Positions 1-5,972 of a stretch of 12,213 nucleotides of DNA are shown piece after piece. Both the position numbers and the translations under genes were made by a program. Where the stretch lies: the NCBI GenBank assembly GCA_023437285.1, contig JAEZGP010000791.1:1-12213 (forward strand), written 5' to 3'. How positions within the stretch are numbered: position 1 is the first letter of the stretch; every line of letters begins with the position of its first letter. This DNA comes from Actinomycetes bacterium (lineage in GTDB: Bacteria; Actinomycetota; Actinomycetes; Mycobacteriales; Micromonosporaceae). The notes below the pieces were generated by a model. That model was not told where the DNA came from and made no database searches. It was given only the letters and a program-made list of their open reading frames with translations.

Positions 1-787
1 CGCCCGGCCCGGCCGAGAATGTGTGCGTCTCGTCGTGGATGAGCAGCGTGCCGGTCGCGGCGGGCAGCTCGCGTACCCCCGCCAGGTAGCCCGGCGAGGG
101 CGCCACGATGCCGATGTTGGTCAGCGCGGGCTCGATCAGCACGGCCGCCACGTCGCCGTGCGCGAGTTCGCGGGCCAACCCGTCAAGGTCGTTGATCTCG
201 ACCACCCGGCTGGTGGCCAGCACGTCCGTCGGCGCGCCCACGTTGCCCTCCCGAGACGCGGGCCGGCCGGCCGCGTCGAGCACGATCAGGGACTCGTCGA
301 CGCTGCCGTGGTAACAGTACGAGTGGAAGAGGATCCTCGGACGGCCGGTGAGCGCGCGGACCAGGCGGATCGCCCACCGGTTCGCGTCGGTCGCCGTGAG
401 GGAGAAGCTCCAGTACGGCAGGCCGAAGCGCCGCGCCAGCTCCGCCCCGACCCAGGCGGCGTCCTCGGTCGGCATCATCGCGGTCGCCCCGCCCAGCTCG
501 CCGAGCCGCCGCGCCACGGCGTCGACGACCGGGGCGGGGGAGTGCCCGGCCATGGCCCCCGTGTCGCCCAGGCACAGGTCGACAAGATCGTGACCGTCGA
601 GGTCGGTCACGTGCGCGCCACGCGCGGCCGACAGGTACACCGGGGTGGTCTTGTTCATCCAGGTCATGGGTACGCGGCCGAAGAGGTGGTCGGCGGCGGC
701 GTACGCGGCCCGGGAGCGGGGATTGCGCTCGTCGAAGAGCCGCCGCTCGGCGGCGACCAGCTCGGCGAGGCGCGCGCGGTTGATCAT
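1..787 (-). CDS. Class III PLP-dependent aminotransferase, glutamate-1-semialdehyde aminomutase-like (C-terminus outside window)
   Basis: The first 262 residues are visible; the gene runs off the left edge on the minus strand. The start is the ATG at 787-785, the first in-frame ATG; the upstream Shine-Dalgarno match is weak. Motifs fit fold-type I, class III aminotransferases close to glutamate-1-semialdehyde aminomutase: DLDGHDLVDLCLGDTGAMAGH near residues 74-94 is split here as DLDGH and LCLGDTGAMAGH, then TATDANRWAIRL (about 140-151), YCYHG (about 167-171), and LLIHDETHT near 250, where the Asp should contact the PLP pyridine nitrogen. The Schiff-base lysine lies beyond the window, so catalytic competence cannot be judged. 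It starts 39 bp after the ABC permease stop, so the two probably share a transcript. The substrate is unknown. Because it lies beside an exporter-like permease rather than haem genes, a role in specialised or amino-acid metabolism is as likely as haem synthesis; that is inference. Confidence 0.85.
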   Translation of the reverse strand, partial: MINRARLAELVAAERRLFDERNPRSRAAYAAADHLFGRVPMTWMNKTTPVYLSAARGAHVTDLDGHDLVDLCLGDTGAMAGHSPAPVVDAVARRLGELGGATAMMPTEDAAWVGAELARRFGLPYWSFSLTATDANRWAIRLVRALTGRPRILFHSYCYHGSVDESLIVLDAAGRPASREGNVGAPTDVLATSRVVEINDLDGLARELAHGDVAAVLIEPALTNIGIVAPSPGYLAGVRELPAATGTLLIHDETHTFSAGPG

Positions 788-826
788 TGCCACATCATGC
801 CGACTACTGGCTGCTCACGCCATGGG

Positions 827-3382
827 TCAGGAGTCCGCCATCGCGGCCGTGATGGCGGTGCGGGTCGCCCGGCGCGCCGGCAGGAAACCCGCCACCATGG
901 CCGCCCCCGTCGCCAGCGCCACGTACCCGATCAGCTGCGCGACGGGCACCTCCGGGCTGCCGTGCCCGTACGTGCCGATCAGGCTCGCCGCGGTCACCCA
1001 GCCGGCGCCGATGCCGAACCCGACCCCGAGCAGCGCCGCGACCAGGCCCATGAGCAGCGCCTCCAGCAGGAACACGCGCCGCAGCTGCCCGGCACCCAGG
1101 CCCAGCGCCCGCAGCGTCGCCGACTCGCGCGTGCGTTCCAGGATGGACAGCGCGAGCGTGCTCATGATGCCCAGCACCGCGATGATCGTGGAGATGCTGA
1201 GCAGGCCCGCGAACTGCGACAGCCGCTTGTCCAGTTCCTCGTCCAGCGCCGCCTTGCGCTCGGCCCGCGACTCGACGCTGACCAGGGGATAGGTGTCGAG
1301 GACCGCGTCGAGGGCCGCGTGCGCCGCGGTCACCGACGCCGAGGTCGCCTTCCGGACCAGCACCTCGTCGCCGGCCACCTTGCCGAACTGGTCGTCCAGG
1401 TCCGCCCACGTGACCAGCGCGTCGCCCCGGGTGGGGGCGTCGTCGTAGAGCGCCACGATCCGCCGCGCCGGCCCCGGCGCGTCCCAACTGCTCAGGTCCA
1501 CCCGGTCGCCCACGCCGAGGCCCACCTCGTAGGCCAGGCCCCGCCGGATCGCCACCGTGCCCGGGCCGAGGTCGTCCAGGCTGCCGTCCATCACCTCGAC
1601 CGAGCCGGCGAGCGAGGCGTCGCCGGGGTCGATCGCCGACACCGTCGTCTGGTACCCGTTCGCCCACGCCGGCGCCGTACGCGTCCGCGCGACCAGGCCG
1701 ATCTCGGGTCGCGCCGAGAGGTCGGCGACCATCCTCGCGGGCAACTGCCTACTTCCCGAGTACGGGATGGGATCGACGACGAAGTCGATGGGGAAGTTCT
1801 CGTTGAGTTCCCGTTCGCCCTGCACCCGGGCGGTGTCCAGGACGACGGTGAACATCGTCAGCAGCGCGATGCCGATCATGAGGGCGGTGGTGTTCGCGGC
1901 GGCCCGCCCGGGGTTGCGCTCGGCCGACGAGGCGGCCAGCCGCGCGGTGATGCCGAACACCCGGGCCGGCAGCCAGCCGACCAGCGCGGTCAGCCGGCCG
2001 ATCACCAGCGGCAGCGCCACCACGATCCCGACGAAGCACGCCATCGCGCCGGCCAGGATGATCGGCGTACCGCTGAACCCCATGCCCGGCCGCCGACCGA
2101 CCGCCATCACCGCGACGCCGAGCACGCCGAGCCCGACCGCACCGACGATCCGCGCGGCCACCACGAGCCGGCGCCGCGTCGTCGTCCGCGGCTGCGGGCC
2201 GTCGCGCAGCGCGGCCAGCGGGGAGATCCGGGCAGCGGCCCACGCCGGCAGCACCCCCGCGGCGATCGCCGTCAGCACGCCCACGACCAGCCCGGCCGCG
2301 ATCGTCACCGGCCGCACCACGAGCGAATGATCGGGTACGGCGTCGCCGAACAGGTCCCGGCCCAGGATCAGCAGCCGGCCGACCCCGGCGCTGGCCGCCA
2401 GCCCGACCGCCGACGCCACCAGGCCCACCACGGTCGACTCGGCCAGCATAAGGCCGAAGATCTGCGTACGGGACGCCCCGACGCAGCGCAGCAGCGCCAA
2501 CTGCCGGGTGCGCTGCGCCACCAGGATCGTGAACGTGTTGCGGACCACCAGGCACGACACCACCAGCGCCACGAGCGCCGCCGCCAGCAGCGTGTTGAGC
2601 AGCCCCTCGGCGTACTTGGCGCTGGCCCGGGCGAGCTGCCAGCGCAGGTCGTCACCCGTGAGCACCCGGTACTCGCCGCCGACCGCGGCGCGTACCCGCC
2701 CGGTCAGCTCCCCGGCGCTCACGCCCGGCTCGGCGGTCGCCACGATCTCGGCGTACCCGCGTGGTTTGACCAGTGCGGCCAGGTCCGCGTCGCCGAGGGC
2801 GACCACCGTGAACCAGGCGAACGGGATGCTCGCGCCGTAGTCGACGACGGCGCTCAGCCGCAGTTGTTTGGGTTTGCCGGCGCGGTCGACGACCCGGAAC
2901 GAGTCGCCGGGCCCGATGCCCAGGCGACGCGCCGTCGGCTCGTCGAGCGCCGCCTGGCCCCGCGCGGCCGGCAGCGTCCCGGACACCAGGCGGAACATCG
3001 CCAGCTCCGGCACGCTCGGCAGGGACACCGCCATGCCGACGTAGCCCTCGCTCGTGATCACCCGGCCGTTGCGGTCCAGGACGCCCAGCTCACCCGTGCG
3101 GCGGGCATCCACGGCGGCCACCCCCGGCACCGCGCGCACGACGTCGACGACGGACGCGTCCACCCGGCGCTCGAACCCGTACCCGGCGCCCCCGCGCGGC
3201 TCCACCGCCACGTCCACGTTCGCGGCCGGGCGGGCCAGGTCGACGAAGAAGGCGGCCTCGGCCGTGTCCCGGTAGATCAAGGTGCCGGCCAGGAAGCTCA
3301 CGCCGAGGGCGATGGCCAGGCTGGTGAGGACGGTCCGAAGCTTGTGGTGGCGCAGCCCGGCCAGTGCGACGCGGATCATCAC
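827..3382 (-). CDS. ABC transporter permease, FtsX/MacB family (two FtsX domains)
   Basis: This 851-residue membrane protein has the duplicated FtsX/MacB permease layout. There is an N-terminal membrane segment (about 15-37), an extracytoplasmic MacB-like domain (about 40-255), and a first FtsX domain with three segments (about 260-288, 310-340, 357-383). Two or three central segments follow (about 408-465, 498-515), then a second extracytoplasmic domain (about 520-715) and a second FtsX domain (about 722-840). Both FtsX domains carry the family signature after their first helix: RTRQLALLRCVGA (291-303) and ERTRESATLRALG (749-761). Such permeases need a separate LolD/MacB-type ATPase and act on lipids, peptides or envelope components rather than classical import. 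No ATPase gene adjoins it here: the gene upstream is ssgB and the one downstream is the aminotransferase. The first codon is GTG at 3382 with ATG immediately after at 3379; either may be used. The substrate is unknown. Confidence 0.93.
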   Translation of the reverse strand: MMIRVALAGLRHHKLRTVLTSLAIALGVSFLAGTLIYRDTAEAAFFVDLARPAANVDVAVEPRGGAGYGFERRVDASVVDVVRAVPGVAAVDARRTGELGVLDRNGRVITSEGYVGMAVSLPSVPELAMFRLVSGTLPAARGQAALDEPTARRLGIGPGDSFRVVDRAGKPKQLRLSAVVDYGASIPFAWFTVVALGDADLAALVKPRGYAEIVATAEPGVSAGELTGRVRAAVGGEYRVLTGDDLRWQLARASAKYAEGLLNTLLAAALVALVVSCLVVRNTFTILVAQRTRQLALLRCVGASRTQIFGLMLAESTVVGLVASAVGLAASAGVGRLLILGRDLFGDAVPDHSLVVRPVTIAAGLVVGVLTAIAAGVLPAWAAARISPLAALRDGPQPRTTTRRRLVVAARIVGAVGLGVLGVAVMAVGRRPGMGFSGTPIILAGAMACFVGIVVALPLVIGRLTALVGWLPARVFGITARLAASSAERNPGRAAANTTALMIGIALLTMFTVVLDTARVQGERELNENFPIDFVVDPIPYSGSRQLPARMVADLSARPEIGLVARTRTAPAWANGYQTTVSAIDPGDASLAGSVEVMDGSLDDLGPGTVAIRRGLAYEVGLGVGDRVDLSSWDAPGPARRIVALYDDAPTRGDALVTWADLDDQFGKVAGDEVLVRKATSASVTAAHAALDAVLDTYPLVSVESRAERKAALDEELDKRLSQFAGLLSISTIIAVLGIMSTLALSILERTRESATLRALGLGAGQLRRVFLLEALLMGLVAALLGVGFGIGAGWVTAASLIGTYGHGSPEVPVAQLIGYVALATGAAMVAGFLPARRATRTAITAAMADS

Positions 3383-3512
3383 CCGCCAGCATGCCCGCGC
3401 CGGCGCGCGGGTGGACGCCCACTGTCCGCCTGCCGACAGGCCGCTACCCGCCTCCGCGGCAGGGCGGCGACGGGCAGCGGGTCTGGGTGGATCTCTGTGT
3501 TGTGTGTGGTGT

Positions 3513-3532
3513 GCCCGCCGTCCTGGGCGGGC
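3513..3532 (-). terminator. Hairpin just downstream of ssgB
   Basis: A perfect 7-bp inverted repeat, GCCCGCC (3513-3519) and GGCGGGC (3526-3532) with a 6-nt loop, starts 6 bases past the ssgB stop codon on the minus strand. There is no U-tract, as is usual for actinomycete terminators. It probably separates ssgB from the permease, although read-through is possible because the gap between these co-directional genes is only 156 bp. Confidence 0.55.
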
Positions 3533-3538
3533 TGACCG

Positions 3539-3970
3539 TCACCGGCCCGCGAGCAGGCGGACCAGGGCGGCGTCGATGTCGAGGTGCTCGGTCTCGTGGC
3601 CCCGGGGAACGACCACGTACGTGCGCCTCAGGAAGCGCACGAGCACGCTGCGGGGAACCTCGAAGAGGGCGTTGCCGTCGGGGGACGAGAGAGCGAGCGC
3701 GACGTAGTCGCCGCGCGGCGTGGCCCACGGCCACACCCGCACGTCGCCGATGCCGGTCGGCTCGTCGAGCCCATTGACGAGCAACTCCCGCGCGAACGAC
3801 CAGCTGACCGTCTCGCCGCTGGTGGACTCCGCGTGGAACAGGACATGGACCGCGTAAGGGTCGGCCGGGTCGTAGCGTAGGCTTGCCCGAACCGGCATCG
3901 CGGTGGCGTCAGGTGCGACGAGCCGCAGCGATGTCTCGACCTCAACGGTCGTTGGACGAATAGCACTCAT
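3539..3970 (-). CDS. ssgB: SsgB-like sporulation/cell-division regulator (SsgA family)
   Basis: The 143-residue product matches the SsgA-like protein family along its length. Recognisable family blocks are SLRLVAPDATAMPVRASLRY, DPADPYAVHVLFH, WSFARELLVNGL, GIGDVRVWPWA, and ALSSPDGNALFEVPRSVLVRFLRR, with an acidic tail. In Streptomyces SsgB marks the future division site and recruits FtsZ during sporulation septation, acting at the membrane with SsgA; this is family knowledge and not shown here. The ATG at 3970-3968 is chosen because a GGGGGGAGT ribosome-binding site lies 6 bases upstream; the frame is open further upstream to 4015 but has no comparable site. A sigma-F/H-like GGGTAT box lies about 66 bp upstream. 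The SsgB orthologue is favoured over other SsgA paralogues by length and by the close match across these blocks, but other SALPs cannot be fully excluded. Confidence 0.88.
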   Translation of the reverse strand: MSAIRPTTVEVETSLRLVAPDATAMPVRASLRYDPADPYAVHVLFHAESTSGETVSWSFARELLVNGLDEPTGIGDVRVWPWATPRGDYVALALSSPDGNALFEVPRSVLVRFLRRTYVVVPRGHETEHLDIDAALVRLLAGR

Positions 3971-4035
3971 AGACGTACTCCCCCCGGCACCGCTGCGTGG
4001 CGGCTTGCGTCCCACGCAATTCCCATACTCAGGTG

Positions 4036-4041
4036 ATACCC
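4036..4041 (-). promoter_or_regulatory. Possible -10 box (GGGTAT) upstream of ssgB
   Basis: Read on the minus strand the hexamer is GGGTAT, the -10 consensus of the sigma-F/B/H group, 66 bp upstream of the ssgB ATG. Streptomyces ssgB is known to depend on sigma-H. No convincing GTTT-type -35 box is present at the expected 14-16 bp spacing, so the call rests on one hexamer and position. Confidence 0.3.
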
Positions 4042-4231
4042 CTCAACACGCTCCGTCATCAGCCGATCTCACCTAGTAGTGGGAAGTAGATTCCAAAGAT
4101 CATGCGGGTCTGTGCCTGTGTCGGACGCCGTGTCCGTTTTTACGAGGCCGTCGGGGGCCGCCCGGCGACGCCGGCCGGTCCTGTGTCGTCTCACTCCGCT
4201 AACGTCGATGCGGTGGCAGGAGTGACGGACG

Positions 4232-4678
4232 TTGCGAAACGATGCAGACGGGAACACGACCCGTGACAACACGTCTCCGAACCCGGTTTCGGTCGTTGAT
4301 CCCGTGCCCCTCCCGGAGGACCATTCCGTGATCGACAAAGTGCATCGCATCACCAAGAAGATCGTCATCGCGGTGGTCGGCGGCATCATCGTGGCCGGCG
4401 GCCTGGCGCTGGTCCCCCTGCCCGGCCCCGGCTGGCTCATCGTGCTCGCCGGCCTCGGCGTCTGGGCCATCGAGTTCCACTGGGCCCGCCGCCTGCTCAC
4501 CTTCACCCGCGCCCAACTCCACCGCTGGTGGCAGTGGATCGGCCGCCAGCAATGGTGGGTCAAGGCCCTCGTCGGCCTCGGCACCATGATCTTCGTGGCG
4601 GCCGCCGTCGGCCTGTCCCTCTGGGTCGGCATCGGCACCGACGGCATCACCCACCTCTGGGACGTCGTACGGCAATAG
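4232..4678 (+). CDS. Small integral membrane protein with PGPGW motif (TIGR02611-like)
   Basis: The product is 148 residues from a TTG start. It has a polar N-terminus (1-40), a membrane helix (about 44-62), the LPLPGPGWLIV motif (PGPGW at 64-68) leading into a second hydrophobic stretch that ends in GVWAIEF, a basic/tryptophan-rich loop (about 84-111), and a third helix (about 112-134). This is the signature of the PGPGW family of actinobacterial membrane proteins, whose function is unknown. The TTG at 4232 has AGGAG (4218-4222) 9 bases upstream. An in-frame GTG at 4328-4330 has an even better GGAGG (4315-4319) with 8-base spacing and would give a 116-residue protein that keeps all helices, so the true start is undecided. 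It is divergent from ssgB across about 260 bp, which holds no other gene, and its stop lies 70 bp before the tRNA-Val gene. Confidence 0.85.
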   Translation: MRNDADGNTTRDNTSPNPVSVVDPVPLPEDHSVIDKVHRITKKIVIAVVGGIIVAGGLALVPLPGPGWLIVLAGLGVWAIEFHWARRLLTFTRAQLHRWWQWIGRQQWWVKALVGLGTMIFVAAAVGLSLWVGIGTDGITHLWDVVRQ

Positions 4679-4731
4679 GAGAGTACGGCTCGCCGGCCGG
4701 TACCGAGTCGCGCCGGTGCTGGGCGGTCAGG

Positions 4732-4737
4732 TACAGT
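4732..4737 (+). promoter_or_regulatory. Putative -10 box of the tRNA-Val gene
   Basis: TACAGT lies 11 bases before the mature tRNA 5' end, which fits initiation a few bases upstream of the tRNA. No good -35 hexamer is seen about 17 bp further upstream. Confidence 0.4.
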
Positions 4738-4748
4738 CTTGGCGTCCC

Positions 4749-4823
4749 GGGCGATTAGCTCAGCGGGAGAGCGCTTCGTTCACACCGAAGAGGTCACTGG
4801 TTCGATCCCAGTATCGCCCACCA
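4749..4823 (+). tRNA. tRNA-Val (anticodon CAC), 3' end encoded with CCA
   Basis: The cloverleaf is complete. The acceptor stem pairs GGGCGAT (4749-4755) with ATCGCCC (4813-4819). The D-arm is GCTC...GAGC. The anticodon stem CTTCG/CGAAG closes the loop TTCACAC, giving anticodon CAC, which reads GUG valine. The T-arm is ACTGG/CCAGT with loop TTCGATC. The discriminator A is at 4820 and CCA at 4821-4823. Bases 4780-4821, from the anticodon loop to the 3' end, are repeated exactly at 6427-6468, so this gene is an integration site whose 3' part was probably supplied by the inserted element. Confidence 0.97.
4780..4821 (+). repeat. attL-like direct repeat within tRNA-Val
   Basis: This is the left copy of the 42-bp perfect repeat. 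It begins in the anticodon loop (TCACACCGAAG...) and ends with ...CGCCCAC, the first C of the CCA tail. The bases flanking the two copies differ immediately on both sides apart from a chance A two bases beyond the right end. Confidence 0.85.
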
Positions 4824-4847
4824 TCAATACAGCCAGCTGAGGCGAGC

Positions 4848-4867
4848 AGGTAGCGTCGACGCTACCT
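4848..4867. repeat. Perfect 20-bp palindrome
   Basis: AGGTAGCGTCGACGCTACCT equals its own reverse complement. It lies 25 bp past the tRNA CCA and consists of two AGGTAGCGTC half-sites in inverted orientation, suggesting a dimer binding site or a cruciform near the attachment core. Confidence 0.85.
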
Positions 4868-4896
4868 CGAAAACCGGCCTCTACCTGCACGAGACT

Positions 4897-4995
4897 TGAT
4901 CAGGTACAGGTAGCCCCTACCCAGCCTTACACCTGCAAACGGCGCCAGAGGCGGTTCTCGACACCCGCCCGTTCGGTGCTACCGCTACCTGATCA
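4897..4995. repeat. 17-bp inverted repeat (two mismatches) built from GGTA sites
   Basis: The left arm 4897-4913 (TGATCAGGTACAGGTAG) pairs with the right arm 4979-4995 (CTACCGCTACCTGATCA). The outer 10 bp are a perfect match and the two mismatches are in the middle. Each arm holds two tandem GGTA units about 6-7 bp apart, and the arms are separated by 65 bp. Confidence 0.75.
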
Positions 4996-5163
4996 TGCCG
5001 GGGCAGTTTTGGGCTGTGCGGGGCCGTTGCCCCTACCTCCTACCCAGGGGATGTCGGGGCAGGCCAGCGCTATAGAGGGTGGGGTAGGGCAGCCCTAGCG
5101 GTAGGCGGTGCCGTCCTACCTGCCGCGCGGTCCGGTGGGCCTTGATCGCAGCCGTCGTCGCGG

Positions 5164-5568
5164 CTAGTCCTCGATCGGGATGACGGGGCCGCCGCCGGCA
5201 AGTCCGGCGTACAGGCTGGTCTGGCGGGTGAGGACCGCGCAGTCGTGGTCGATCGCGGCGAGCGCAGCTGCGGCGGTATCTAGGCGGCCCACGAGGTCGT
5301 AGGCGGCGGCCAGCGCTCGCCAGTCTGCGGCGTCGGCGGAGAGCACGACGGTGGCGTGGTGGTCGACGAGCAAGTCAAGGCGGTCGGGGTCGGCAACGGA
5401 GTGCAGCGCTTCGGCCACGCTGATAACGGAGATCCCGACGGCGCACTGCTCGTCGTCGACTTCGGCGATCAGCTCACCGACGTGGATGGACTGGCGGGTG
5501 AACTCGATGATCGCGGAGGTGTCGAGGACAACCCGGATCGGCCGTTGACGTTCCTCGTCGCCGCTCAC
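5164..5568 (-). CDS. PIN-domain protein, VapC-like toxin
   Basis: With the GTG start at 5568-5566 the product has 134 residues, a usual VapC length. That GTG overlaps the stop of the upstream small gene (GTGA), the coupling expected for a toxin-antitoxin pair; the frame is open further upstream only because it runs antisense-free through the partner gene. PIN landmarks are VVLDTSAI with Asp16, SVAEAL with Glu53, and RLDTAAAALAAI with Asp97. At the fourth acidic position, in LTRQTSLY, a Gln (116) replaces the usual Asp, which many active VapC proteins tolerate poorly or vary. PIN proteins of this class are Mg-dependent ribonucleases that cut tRNA or rRNA. It is the last gene of a two-gene unit inside the tRNA-Val element and probably stabilises that element. 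The domain call is firm; the target and activity are unknown. Confidence 0.85.
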   Translation of the reverse strand: MSGDEERQRPIRVVLDTSAIIEFTRQSIHVGELIAEVDDEQCAVGISVISVAEALHSVADPDRLDLLVDHHATVVLSADAADWRALAAAYDLVGRLDTAAAALAAIDHDCAVLTRQTSLYAGLAGGGPVIPIED

Positions 5569-5753
5569 GCGGCGGTGACCGGAGGCAGTCCCATCTGGGC
5601 ACGCCATGCCGCGCGGCGCTCTGGCGTGCGCTCAGCGTCGGCGGCGGCGAGCTTGGCGCGGGCGCGGGCCTTGCCTTCCTCGGTGACCTGAATGCCTACG
5701 GCAGCCAGCATCGCTGAGGTGTCCTCGCGGAGGTCAGGTGTGGGCTGGCTCAT
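5565..5753 (-). CDS. Small acidic/basic protein upstream of the PIN toxin, putative antitoxin
   Basis: From the ATG at 5753-5751 the product is 62 residues: MSQPTPDLREDTSAMLAAVG, then a helical, alternately charged stretch (VTEEGKARARAKLAAADAER), then TPERRAAWRAQMG and a short tail. No classical AbrB, RHH or Phd DNA-binding motif is obvious. Size, orientation, position directly upstream of the PIN gene and the 4-bp stop/start overlap argue for an antitoxin whose helices wrap the toxin. The frame is open upstream to 5912, but that part is low-complexity and lies in a repeat-rich region, so the shorter start is preferred. There is no good Shine-Dalgarno sequence; TATCCT lies 6 bases before the ATG, so a leaderless mRNA is possible. 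The antitoxin role is inferred from context only. Confidence 0.7.
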   Translation of the reverse strand: MSQPTPDLREDTSAMLAAVGIQVTEEGKARARAKLAAADAERTPERRAAWRAQMGLPPVTAA

Positions 5754-5816
5754 GAGTCGAGGATACGGCACCACGCCTGAGGCCGGGAGGACCGCGCGAG
5801 CGAGCGACGGTGGGCC

Positions 5817-5972
5817 GGGGTCGCGGCAGCGGTCGGTGTCCCAGAGTCGGCTCTGGGACGTTTGCGGCTGGTTCAGGTCGGCCGCGACCTGGCGCCGGCT
5901 AATGCAGGTCACGGCGCTTACGGGAGGTCGCGGGCGGGTCGCGGTGCCGCGACCTTCACCTTTGCCGCGACC
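5817..5972. repeat. GGTCGCGG/CCGCGACC repeat cluster
   Basis: The octamer GGTCGCGG or its complement occurs six times in about 155 bp: 5819-5826, 5882-5889, 5926-5933, 5937-5944, 5947-5954 and 5965-5972. Three copies extend to CCGCGACCT, and AGGTCGCGG (5925-5933) with CCGCGACCT (5947-5955) forms a perfect 9-bp inverted repeat. The cluster lies upstream of the antitoxin-like gene, so it could hold operators of that pair or iteron-like sites of an element origin. High local GC makes some recurrence expected. Confidence 0.5.
5838..5859. repeat. Perfect 9-bp hairpin upstream of the antitoxin-like gene
   Basis: GTCCCAGAG (5838-5846) pairs with CTCTGGGAC (5851-5859) around the tetraloop TCGG. It lies 85 bp upstream of the antitoxin-like start. 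It could be a terminator for transcription entering from either side or an operator; there is no T-tract on either strand. Confidence 0.6.

Larger units (their letters stand above)
4847..5122. repeat. CAGGTAG/CTACCTG repeat array, candidate recombinase arm-type or accessory sites
   Basis: This fills the non-coding stretch 4824-5163 between the tRNA and the toxin gene. The pentamer CTACC or its complement GGTAG starts at 4849, 4862, 4881, 4909, 4917, 4979, 4985, 5033, 5040, 5083, 5100 and 5116, twelve times in about 270 bp. The heptamer CAGGTAG/CTACCTG occurs five times (4847, 4881, 4907, 4985, 5116). Two copies form the perfect 20-bp palindrome at 4848-4867, and others form a larger inverted repeat (arms 4897-4913 and 4979-4995). 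The position, directly beside the attachment core, fits arm-type binding sites for a tyrosine integrase or excisionase. Iterons of a replication initiator or operators of an unknown repressor are alternatives. No gene is seen here. Confidence 0.7.

Noticed and set aside
23..3535. Very long plus-strand open frame (1,170 codons) antisense to the aminotransferase and permease
   Set aside because: It is a GC-bias shadow: its translation is Arg/His/Gln/Ala-rich and featureless, while the minus strand encodes clear domains over the same bases.
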